DNA of 38,732 bases from IMG/VR virus record IMGVR_UViG_3300017742_000035, positions 1 to 38,732 of that record, one strand, 5' to 3'. Position numbers and translations under genes: made by a program. The DNA is from a virus. Shown in pieces: positions 24,310 to 31,384 of the stretch (position 1 is the stretch's first letter; each line of letters begins with the position of its first letter). The notes beneath the pieces were generated by a model. That model had not been told where the DNA came from and did not search any database. It saw only the letters and a program-made list of their open reading frames with translations.

Positions 24310-24334
24310 TCGTCCTAAACAAAGGACATTAGAT

Positions 24335-24487
24335 ATGACAACACAGACTAAATCAGAACGTGATGCTATCATTAAAAGGGCATCCGAAGACGCAAGGCGT
24401 CACATTGAAGAACTAAATGCAGGACCAATGAAACATACAATCCGTAAACGTGAACGATTAGAAGCAAAGCAATCAAGGCGTAGATAA
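24335..24487 (+). CDS. Very small basic helical protein
   Basis: A 50-residue reading frame beginning MTTQTKSERDAIIKRASEDA and ending in an Arg-rich tail (KRERLEAKQSRRR). It has AAAGGAC about eight bases upstream of the ATG and a late-type promoter motif, and it fills the gap between two other genes. The strongly basic C-terminus suggests nucleic-acid or protein binding. I do not recognise it. Confidence 0.6.
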   Translation: MTTQTKSERDAIIKRASEDARRHIEELNAGPMKHTIRKRERLEAKQSRRR

Positions 24488-24490
24488 AGG

Positions 24491-24519
24491 TTGACATATT
24501 TGTTTATATAGTATATACT
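24491..24519 (+). promoter_or_regulatory. Strong sigma70-type promoter (TTGACA-N17-TATACT)
   Basis: TTGACA at 24491-24496 and TATACT at 24514-24519 are separated by exactly 17 bases, an almost perfect host housekeeping promoter. It is the only one of its kind I found in the window. It implies early or middle transcription, by unmodified host polymerase, of the kinase gene that follows. Confidence 0.8.
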
Positions 24520-24530
24520 TTAAAGTATAT
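24513..24530. promoter_or_regulatory. 18-bp perfect palindrome across -10 and start site, operator-like
   Basis: ATATACTTTAAAGTATAT is its own reverse complement. It covers the -10 element and the expected transcription start of the sigma70-type promoter, a position where a dimeric repressor would block polymerase. It could instead be a chance product of AT-rich sequence. Confidence 0.5.
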
Positions 24531-24547
24531 TCAATAAGGAGTTATGT

Positions 24548-25093
24548 GTGCTACCAAAACTATTAGTCGTTGGACATGGACGACACGGCAAAGATACTGT
24601 ATGTGAGATGCTAGAAGCATATGGTTATACATTTCAGTCATCAAGCAAATTTTGTTCAGAACTTTTTATCTTTAACGACCTAAAAGACAAATACGGGTAT
24701 GCTGACGAAGATGAGTGTTATGCAGATCGGCATAATCATCGTACTGAATGGTATAATATGATACACGATTATTGTAAAGATGATCTAGCACGTTTAGGAC
24801 GTAACCTATTTGACAAGCATGATATCTATTGCGGTCTACGCAACAAACGTGAGTTTTTTGCAATGCAAAATGAAGAAATTTTTGATTGTGCTATATGGGT
24901 TGACCGTTCAGATCAGTTGCCTTTGGAAAGTTATAAGTCTATGAGTATTGAACAATGGATGTGTGATTACACTATTGATAACAATGCTACAATTGATCGC
25001 TTAGAAAAGAATGTTGATACACTAATCAAAACAATATTTAAAAATCGGGGATTAAGTCTCCCTGCTTCCAAACAACTCCATCTTTTTGCATAA
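24548..25093 (+). CDS. P-loop kinase, deoxynucleoside-monophosphate-kinase-like
   Basis: A 181-residue protein starting at GTG 24548, six bases after AAGGAG. LLVVGHGRHGKDTVCEML (residues 5-22) contains the Walker A motif GxxxxGKD, as in T4 gene 1 dNMP kinase (GVKRSGKDT). A later AIWVDRSDQLP could be the substrate or LID region, and FNDLKDKYGYADEDECY fits marine T4-like dNMP kinase-like proteins. If so, it phosphorylates deoxynucleotides, perhaps including modified ones, for phage DNA synthesis. Unlike the late genes around it, it has a sigma70-type promoter with an operator-like palindrome, which suits an early metabolic gene. Its end overlaps a convergent gene by 56 nt. Confidence 0.7.
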   Translation: MLPKLLVVGHGRHGKDTVCEMLEAYGYTFQSSSKFCSELFIFNDLKDKYGYADEDECYADRHNHRTEWYNMIHDYCKDDLARLGRNLFDKHDIYCGLRNKREFFAMQNEEIFDCAIWVDRSDQLPLESYKSMSIEQWMCDYTIDNNATIDRLEKNVDTLIKTIFKNRGLSLPASKQLHLFA

Positions 25094-25373
25094 TACGCTG
25101 GCAGTTAGCACAAATAGTTTTTAAATTACTTGGACGACAGTTATTCAAATCACCGTCTATATGGAACACATTAAACTGTGCCAAGTACTTAGATTTAAAT
25201 CCGCATTTTTGACAAACTGGTTTCTTTATATAGCCGGCTTGTTTCCATTTAGGTATTCCGTGATTGGCTCCATTGCGCAAACATCGCCCACACATTTTTC
25301 TGTAATAGGTTTTTCCGTCCTTTTTATAATTTATTGCCGCTGGACGTTGGCCGCATTTGCATAATGGTCGCAT
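25038..25373 (-). CDS. Zinc-ribbon/HNH-endonuclease-like protein
   Basis: A 111-residue protein conserved, as far as I recall, in T4-like cyanophages. Two pairs of Cys (5 and 7, 28 and 31) form an N-terminal zinc site. CQKCGFKSKY (54-63), FNVFHIDGDLNNCRPSNLKT (67-86) and CANCQR (88-93) form an HNH-like treble clef with His71 and Asn83. The classical double-His HNH motif is incomplete (HID), so nuclease activity is uncertain. No intron or inserted gene context points to homing. Its 3' end runs 56 nt into the kinase gene on the other strand, so the two transcripts are complementary at their ends. Confidence 0.7.
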   Translation of the reverse strand: MRPLCKCGQRPAAINYKKDGKTYYRKMCGRCLRNGANHGIPKWKQAGYIKKPVCQKCGFKSKYLAQFNVFHIDGDLNNCRPSNLKTICANCQRIMQKDGVVWKQGDLIPDF

Positions 25374-25441
25374 ACTGTATTTAGCCTAGCCTTTTTGGTG
25401 CCTTTTTCTATGGTATTATACATACCTTTTCTTTCTTTGAT

Positions 25442-25450
25442 GGTAAATAC
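25442..25450 (+). promoter_or_regulatory. Late-type promoter GGTAAATAC for the tail sheath gene
   Basis: GGTAAATAC lies 36 bases before the gp18 start at 25487, with TAGGAGA as ribosome binding site. It lacks the A before TAAATA, so it is a weaker match to the T4 late consensus than the motifs at 28859 or 29603. A second TAATAAATT follows 4 bases later. Confidence 0.45.
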
Positions 25451-25486
25451 AAGTAATAAATTGACCCAATCCATAGGAGAATTAGA

Positions 25487-28400
25487 ATGGCATTATCATC
25501 ACCCGGAGTACAGGTTAGCGTAGTAAACGAGAGTTTTTACACACCCGCTGAACCAGGTACAGTTCCAGTAATATTTTGTGCAACAGCACAAGACAAAAAA
25601 AATGCTTCAGGGACAGGCACAGCATTAGGTACACTAGCGGCAAACGCTGGTAAGCCATATTTAATGACTTCACAACGTGACTTAGCTGAAACATTTGGCG
25701 ATCCAACTTTTAGAGTTGACGCAAACAACAATCCAGTACACGGATCAGAATTAAACGAATACGGCTTACAAGCGGCATATTCATTCTTAGGTGTAAGCAA
25801 CAGAGCATGGGTAGTAAGAGCACCAATTGACTTGGCACAGTTAGAGCCAAGAGCAAGTGTTCCAACTGCTGATCCAACCGCAGGCACATATTGGTTAGAT
25901 ACTACTACTTCATTGTATGGTATCCAAGAATGGAACAATGCGGCAATTACAGTTACAGGCGGACAGAGCTTTACTAATAAAACACCATTAGTATTAACAA
26001 ATGTTAACCAAGTAACTGGGTCATTAAACGCTCCAGGTGCACCTTTAGCATCAGTAGGACAAATAGGCGACTACGCAGTAGTTGCAATTAGTAAGCTAGT
26101 AACAATTTGGTACAGAGCAGCCGACGGCGATTGGGTTGAAGTTGGTAGCGATGATTGGAAAGATAGTTGGCCAGCAGTTACTGGTGCAACAGCAAATCCA
26201 AGCGTAAGTGCAGGTACATTAACATTAAATGAAACTATTGTTACTGTAACAAACGGACAAACATTAGCTGAAATAGTCGTAGCAATTAACGGATTAGGTA
26301 TTTCAGGAATACGTGCCGCGGCAGTAGATAATAGACTAGCATTATACAGTGATGGTTCAGTAAGTGGTGCAGATAGTACACAAGCTGGTCCAGTAGTTTT
26401 AGCACCAGGTAGTGCAAATGACGAAAGTGTATTAACAGCATTAGGTTTAACAGCTGGTAGTTATTATCCACCAGCATTACAAATTAGTAAGCATACACAA
26501 ATTCCAACAGACTTTAAAGTTACTTCAGGCGCAACTGGTAGACCAACTGGTAGTGTTTGGTTAAAAACAACTGAGCCAAACTTAGGTGCTCGTTGGAGAG
26601 TAAAACAGTGGAACACTGAAACAAGACTTTGGGACGGTATTGAAGCACCAATGTTTAGTTCTGCACAAAATGCAATTTTAGAATTAGACAGAACAGGTGG
26701 CGGTGAAAACTTGCAACTTGGCAATATGTTTGTATTAACAAACGTTGCAGGAGATACATTACCAATTGCAACATTTAGATTGTACAGACGTAGTGCATCA
26801 GGCGCAACAGTAATTAAAACAAGCGTGTTTGAAGCAAGTTCTTTTTCAGCAGGAACATACAACTTGACATTTCAGTCAACAGCACCAGGTAGTGCAGACT
26901 TTAGTAACTTTGCGGCAAGTACTATTGCTGTAACAATGTCAGGTAGTGAAACAGCGGCAGAACAAGCGATTGCTTGGGCAACAGCAATTACAAGTGCAGG
27001 TATTGCAAACGTAAGTGCAGAAGTTGACGCAGAAAACAAAGTTATTATTAAGCACTCAAAAGGTGGAGAAATTAAACTAACAGATGGTAGTGGCGCGGCA
27101 GCTTCATTAACACTATTAGGTATTTCACCATACGTAGATGCAAACACAGGTACTGACTATGTAAGTTACGAGCCAGGAACAGATTCCGGCACAACTCCTT
27201 CAGTGTACAGAGCAAGTAATTGGTCAGCATTGAATTACACAGCAAGTGCTAGTGCGCCAACTGCTACAGCGGCAGATGGTCAGTTATGGTACAACTCAAT
27301 TGTTGATCAAATGGACATTATGATCCACAATGGTACAACTTGGGTAGGTTACCAGTACAGCGGAGACGAAGCTATTAACTTTGGTGACGCGGCTCCTTAC
27401 TACTCAGCAGTAACTTCAGACAAAACTGATCCATTAGGACCACTTGTTAGTGCAACACAACCAACTAAACAGTCAGATGGTTCTTTACTAGCAAATGGCG
27501 ATCTTTGGATTGACACAAGTGATTTAGAAAACTTTCCAATGATTTACAAATACAGAAAAGCAACTGATGTTTGGGAATTATTAGATAAATCAGATCAAAC
27601 TACAGAAAATGGTGTACTATTTGCAGATGCAAGATATGGTACAAGTGGTGCGCTTGGTTCAACAGCAGGGTCAATTAAAGACTTGCTAACTAGCAACTAC
27701 TTAGACCCAGATGCTCCAGATCCAGCACTATATCCACAAGGTATGATACTTGTTAACACACGTAGAAGCGGATTCAATGTTAAGAAATTTGTTAAAAACT
27801 ACATCACAACTGGCGATAAGAATTTACGTCATAAAGATGAACAAATGACAAATTACAATAAAGATCGTTGGGTAACTGAATCAGCTAACCAAATTGATGG
27901 TTCAGGTAGCTTTGGACGTAATGCACAGCGTAAAGTTGTTGTACAATCGTTACAAGGTATTGTTAATAATAACGATGAGATTAGAGATGACGAATCACGT
28001 ATCTTTAACTTGATTGCATCACCAGGATATCCAGAACTAATTGGTGAAATGATTAGTCTAAACTACGATAGAGGTTTAACAGGCTTTGTAGTTGGAGATG
28101 CTCCAATGAGACTAAAACCAGATGCAACTTCATTAAATGAATGGGCAACTAACGCTAAGTTATCAGCAGAAGATAATGATGATGGACTTGTAAGTAAAGA
28201 TGATTATTTTGCAATATTTTATCCAGCAGGATTTACAAGTGACAACTTTGGTAACAACGTTGTAGTTCCAGCTTCACACATGATGCTAAGAACTATTGCA
28301 CTAAGTGATCAAGTTTCTTACCCATGGTTTGCACCAGCAGGTACAAGACGTGGCGGAATTACAAACGCATCAGCAACTGGTTATATTAATAGCGAAGGCG

Positions 28401-28855
28401 AATTTACAACTGTTGCACTAAACGAAGGACAAAGAGATACATTATATGCACAAGGCGTTAACCCAATTACGTTTATTACAGGTGCAGGACTTGTTAACTT
28501 TGGACAGAAAACTAGAGCAAGAGGTAATAGTGCGCTAGATAGAATCAACGTAGCACGTTTGGTTATCTACTTACGTAGTCAGCTAAACACACTTGCTAAA
28601 CCATATATCTTTGAACCAAATGATAAAATCACACGTGATGAGATTAAACAGCAAGTTGAAAGTTTACTTCTTGAGCTTGTTGGTCAAAGAGCCTTGTATG
28701 ACTTCTTAGTTGTATGTGACGAAACAAACAATACTCCAAGCAGAATTGATAGAAACGAACTATATGTAGATGTTGCTATTGAACCTGTTAAAGCAATTGA
28801 GTTTATTTACATTCCGCTTAGATTGAAAAATACAGGCGAGATATCAGGACTATAA
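25487..28855 (+). CDS. 18: Tail sheath protein gp18-like, with a very large insertion
   Basis: An 1122-residue protein, against 659 in T4. The N-terminal 1-125 (SSPGVQVSVVNESFYTPAEP; GLQAAYSFLGVSNRAWVVRA) and the C-terminal 740-1122 (IFNLIASPGYPELIGEMI; SYPWFAPAGTRRGGI; RINVARLVIYLRSQLNTLAK; YDFLVVCDETNNTPSRIDRN) are typical contractile sheath sequence. Between them about 600 residues hold repeats of a strand-turn module: AGTYWLDTTTSLYGIQEWN (132-150), TGSVWLKTTEPNLGARW (354-370), ADGQLWYNSIVDQMDIMIHN (596-615) and NGDLWIDTSDLENFPMIYKY (670-689). These should face outward on the sheath. It has a late-type promoter and a good ribosome binding site and is followed by gp19, as in T4. Confidence 0.93.
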   Translation: MALSSPGVQVSVVNESFYTPAEPGTVPVIFCATAQDKKNASGTGTALGTLAANAGKPYLMTSQRDLAETFGDPTFRVDANNNPVHGSELNEYGLQAAYSFLGVSNRAWVVRAPIDLAQLEPRASVPTADPTAGTYWLDTTTSLYGIQEWNNAAITVTGGQSFTNKTPLVLTNVNQVTGSLNAPGAPLASVGQIGDYAVVAISKLVTIWYRAADGDWVEVGSDDWKDSWPAVTGATANPSVSAGTLTLNETIVTVTNGQTLAEIVVAINGLGISGIRAAAVDNRLALYSDGSVSGADSTQAGPVVLAPGSANDESVLTALGLTAGSYYPPALQISKHTQIPTDFKVTSGATGRPTGSVWLKTTEPNLGARWRVKQWNTETRLWDGIEAPMFSSAQNAILELDRTGGGENLQLGNMFVLTNVAGDTLPIATFRLYRRSASGATVIKTSVFEASSFSAGTYNLTFQSTAPGSADFSNFAASTIAVTMSGSETAAEQAIAWATAITSAGIANVSAEVDAENKVIIKHSKGGEIKLTDGSGAAASLTLLGISPYVDANTGTDYVSYEPGTDSGTTPSVYRASNWSALNYTASASAPTATAADGQLWYNSIVDQMDIMIHNGTTWVGYQYSGDEAINFGDAAPYYSAVTSDKTDPLGPLVSATQPTKQSDGSLLANGDLWIDTSDLENFPMIYKYRKATDVWELLDKSDQTTENGVLFADARYGTSGALGSTAGSIKDLLTSNYLDPDAPDPALYPQGMILVNTRRSGFNVKKFVKNYITTGDKNLRHKDEQMTNYNKDRWVTESANQIDGSGSFGRNAQRKVVVQSLQGIVNNNDEIRDDESRIFNLIASPGYPELIGEMISLNYDRGLTGFVVGDAPMRLKPDATSLNEWATNAKLSAEDNDDGLVSKDDYFAIFYPAGFTSDNFGNNVVVPASHMMLRTIALSDQVSYPWFAPAGTRRGGITNASATGYINSEGEFTTVALNEGQRDTLYAQGVNPITFITGAGLVNFGQKTRARGNSALDRINVARLVIYLRSQLNTLAKPYIFEPNDKITRDEIKQQVESLLLELVGQRALYDFLVVCDETNNTPSRIDRNELYVDVAIEPVKAIEFIYIPLRLKNTGEISGL

Positions 28856-28858
28856 GAT

Positions 28859-28867
28859 GATAAATAC
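28859..28867 (+). promoter_or_regulatory. T4-like late promoter GATAAATAC for tail tube gene
   Basis: GATAAATAC lies 22 bases before the gp19 ATG with TTAGGAG between. It gives the tube gene its own transcript in addition to read-through from gp18, as in T4, where the tube is needed in large amount. Confidence 0.7.
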
Positions 28868-28889
28868 TTTTAACTTAGGAGCATATTAA

Positions 28890-29516
28890 ATGGCAATTTC
28901 AACACTTTCAAAAATTACAGTGCCTTTAGCGAGCGGTGACTCCGCTAGTACCCAAGGCTTGTTGATGCCAAAGCTCCAGTACCGCTTTAGAGTGTCGCTG
29001 GAAAACTTTGGTGTAAGCACACCGACTACAGAACTTACTAAACAAGTAATTGATGTAACTCGACCAACAGTGGCATTTGAGCCAATGGAAATACATGCTT
29101 ACAACTCAAAAGCATACTTAGCTGGTAAGCACACATGGTCACCAATTACATTAAACTTACGTGAAGATGTAAACAATGCAGTACAAAAACTAGTAGGCGA
29201 ACAGTTGCAGAAGCAATTCGACTTTTACGAGCAGTCAAGTGCGGCAAGTGGACAAGATTATAAATTTACAACACGTATTGAGATCTTGGACGGTGGTAAC
29301 GGTGCTAACACTCCAAACGTATTAGAAACTTTTGAACTATACGGTTGTTTTGTAACAAATGCTAACTACAATACATTAGCATATAGTAACAACGAACCAG
29401 TAACAGTTACATTAGAAATCCAATACGATAACGCAATCCAAACACCTTCAGACACAGGTATTGGAACGCAAGTTGGACGTACACTAGGATCGCTAATTAC
29501 AGGCGGCGGCGCATAA
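28890..29516 (+). CDS. 19: Tail tube protein gp19-like
   Basis: A 208-residue protein, close to the T4 gp19 length (163) plus a C-terminal extension. LMPKLQYRFRVSLENFG, TKQVIDVTRPTVAFEPMEIH, AGKHTWSPITLNLREDVNN, QLQKQFDFYEQSSAASGQDY and FELYGCFVTNANYNTLAYSN are the recurring elements of T4-like tube proteins: two beta-sheets plus a helix that pack into hexameric rings. It sits directly after the sheath gene with its own late promoter, and a clear intrinsic terminator follows it. Confidence 0.92.
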   Translation: MAISTLSKITVPLASGDSASTQGLLMPKLQYRFRVSLENFGVSTPTTELTKQVIDVTRPTVAFEPMEIHAYNSKAYLAGKHTWSPITLNLREDVNNAVQKLVGEQLQKQFDFYEQSSAASGQDYKFTTRIEILDGGNGANTPNVLETFELYGCFVTNANYNTLAYSNNEPVTVTLEIQYDNAIQTPSDTGIGTQVGRTLGSLITGGGA

Positions 29517-29544
29517 ACAAGATTTAATTAAAATCTACAATATT

Positions 29545-29577
29545 AAAAAGGGTAGCAAGAAATTGTTACCCTTTTTT
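29545..29577 (+). terminator. Rho-independent terminator after gp19
   Basis: GGGTAGCAA at 29550-29558 pairs with TTGTTACCC at 29563-29571 (one G-U pair) around a GAAA loop, flanked by five A on the left and TTTTTT on the right. It ends the sheath-tube transcript 28 bases after the gp19 stop. Confidence 0.92.
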
Positions 29578-29602
29578 ATTATCTACGCATATAATTCATC
29601 TG

Positions 29603-29610
29603 GATAAATA
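29603..29610 (+). promoter_or_regulatory. T4-like late promoter GATAAATA five bases before an ATG
   Basis: GATAAATA, then TTAGT, then the ATG at 29616. It lies just after the gp19 terminator and so starts a new transcript. The spacing places the predicted start of transcription at the start codon. Confidence 0.65.
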
Positions 29611-29615
29611 TTAGT

Positions 29616-30917
29616 ATGGCACTAACATCGAACGGATTTTTAGATAACTTACTTTCAGGATTATTAGGTCCTAAAGGTACAGTAGCGGATTGGCAACATG
29701 CAAGTAGATTGTATGTTGATAACGATTTACGATTTGCTCCCAAACAAAAGTTTCTATATCATGTATATTTTCAATTAGATCCTGTTGTAAGATCTATTCT
29801 ACCTTCATTAAAGGATAAGCATAATTTAGAAATAGGTATGCTTGTTAAATCAGCAGACCTTCCTAAATTTACTGCTATTGTAGAAACTAGAAACAAATAC
29901 AATAGAAAAAAGAATGTACAAACAGGCATACAATACGAACCAATTAATATTTCATTCCATGACGATAACTTTGGTGTAACTACTGCATTATTAGAAGCAT
30001 ACTATAGATATTATTTTGCAGATGCAAGCTATGGCAGAAACCCTGGTGCTTATAACAAAGCAGGAGCAGGCGACAACACATATATGGGTAGTGGCAGAAA
30101 CCAATACAAATATGGTTTAGACAATGCTATTAGTGTACCATTTTTTAAGAATATTCAAATATCGCAATTAGCAAAAAAATCATACACAACGTATACTATT
30201 GTTAATCCAATAATTACAAACTGGGCACATGATACTGTAGATAATGCAGATGCGTCAGGAACAATGCAAAATAATATTACAGTTGCATATGAAGCAGTAC
30301 ATTATTCTAGAGGACGAGTATCAGCAGGTTCTGAAGGTGAACCAACAGGATTTGGTGACGCTTCACATTACGATAGACAACCATCACCAATTAGTTTATT
30401 AGGTGGTGGACAATTAGGTATTGATGGAATATTTGGCGCAGGCGCTGACTTATATGATTATATTTCACAAGGTGAAAACTTTGGTAGCCCATTAGAAGCG
30501 GCATTAGGTGCATTCCAATTAATAAGAAATATTTCAAATTTAACTCCAGAAGGTGTAGTAGATGATTTAACAGGACTTGCTGGAGATGTAATACAAGATG
30601 CAACAGGAACATCAGTAAACATAACTAGTGGTTTACAAAATACTGTTGTTCCAAAGTCGCAAGGTCCGGGTGGAAATAATAATACAACACAAACACAACC
30701 TTCTACTATCTCAGCACCCCAAAGTGAAAATTCTCAACGACAAAATCTACTTGCTAATCCAGCACAGTTAGATGACACAGCAAGAAATATTTTTCTAAAT
30801 GATTATTTAAACGATGGAGGCGCCGATGGCATTAATGGTGCAAACGCGGCCTGGAAAGCATTACCCGCAGGTAGTCAACAACTATATAAAGATAAAGCAT
30901 TGGATCAAACAACATGA
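29616..30917 (+). CDS. Tail-tube-fold structural protein (gp19/gp54 superfamily)
   Basis: A 433-residue protein. The first 240 residues look like a tube-type fold: FAPKQKFLYHVYFQLDPVVR, LEIGMLVKSADLPKFTAIVE, NKYNRKKNVQTGIQYEPINI, SFHDDNFGVTTALLEAYYRY and TIVNPIITNWAHDTVD. These resemble marine T4-like proteins annotated as tube-related or baseplate tail-tube initiator. The last 190 residues are Gly/Asn/Gln/Ser-rich and probably flexible. I cannot assign gp54 with certainty. There is no Shine-Dalgarno sequence; the late promoter is five bases before the ATG. The stop overlaps the next start (ATGA). Confidence 0.7.
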   Translation: MALTSNGFLDNLLSGLLGPKGTVADWQHASRLYVDNDLRFAPKQKFLYHVYFQLDPVVRSILPSLKDKHNLEIGMLVKSADLPKFTAIVETRNKYNRKKNVQTGIQYEPINISFHDDNFGVTTALLEAYYRYYFADASYGRNPGAYNKAGAGDNTYMGSGRNQYKYGLDNAISVPFFKNIQISQLAKKSYTTYTIVNPIITNWAHDTVDNADASGTMQNNITVAYEAVHYSRGRVSAGSEGEPTGFGDASHYDRQPSPISLLGGGQLGIDGIFGAGADLYDYISQGENFGSPLEAALGAFQLIRNISNLTPEGVVDDLTGLAGDVIQDATGTSVNITSGLQNTVVPKSQGPGGNNNTTQTQPSTISAPQSENSQRQNLLANPAQLDDTARNIFLNDYLNDGGADGINGANAAWKALPAGSQQLYKDKALDQTT

Positions 30918-31384
30918 GCGGATTACCTATAAGAAATATTTCTAAACAATCTGACAGAGATGTTACATTATTCTTTGACAAATATTATTCTAAGCCTATT
31001 AGTTTAACAGATAATGAATTAACTACAGTACTTGGCTTTTTTGAATCAAGAGGCTTTGACAAAACAGCATCATTAGCTGTAAGTACAGTTCTTGTAAAAC
31101 AAGCAAAATCAGATAACGTTGATGTATATACATTGTTACAAACATTAAAAGGACTTGATGAATTAAAACTTAGTGCAGTTATTGCAGAGATATTAAATTA
31201 CAACAGAAAGAAAACAAGTGCTGTTGGATTTAAAAGAGATCAAACAATTATAAAATATGAAAAGAGAAACATAATTGAAGGTACCCCAGAGCAAATATTC
31301 ATAAATACAAACGTAGCAACAAATTTCAGTGCAACTGGATTTACGTTAGACTCAGGAACAATTACCTTTGACGGGGACGAATAA
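30914..31384 (+). CDS. Conserved small virion protein, T4-like marine phage type
   Basis: A 156-residue protein beginning MSGLPIRNISKQSDRDVTLF. I recall similar short proteins (PIRNI, then DKYYSKPISLTDNELTTVLG, then a helical part with LKGLDELKLSAVIAEILNYN) directly after the tube-fold gene in T4-like cyanophages, labelled as virion structural proteins. The C-terminal 45 residues are strand-rich (TNFSATGFTLDSGTITFDGD). It overlaps the previous gene by 4 nt and is followed by the next with no gap, so all three are one unit. Its exact place in the particle is not known to me. Confidence 0.65.
   Translation: MSGLPIRNISKQSDRDVTLFFDKYYSKPISLTDNELTTVLGFFESRGFDKTASLAVSTVLVKQAKSDNVDVYTLLQTLKGLDELKLSAVIAEILNYNRKKTSAVGFKRDQTIIKYEKRNIIEGTPEQIFINTNVATNFSATGFTLDSGTITFDGDE

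Noticed and set aside
25038-25373. Homing endonuclease with associated intron
   Set aside because: The protein has an HNH-like zinc fold, but no split gene or intron boundary is seen nearby, and its incomplete motif makes a plain nuclease call unsafe.
25537-25938. Minus-strand reading frame of 133 codons within gp18
   Set aside because: gp18 is a clear homologue on the plus strand; the antisense frame has no start signals.
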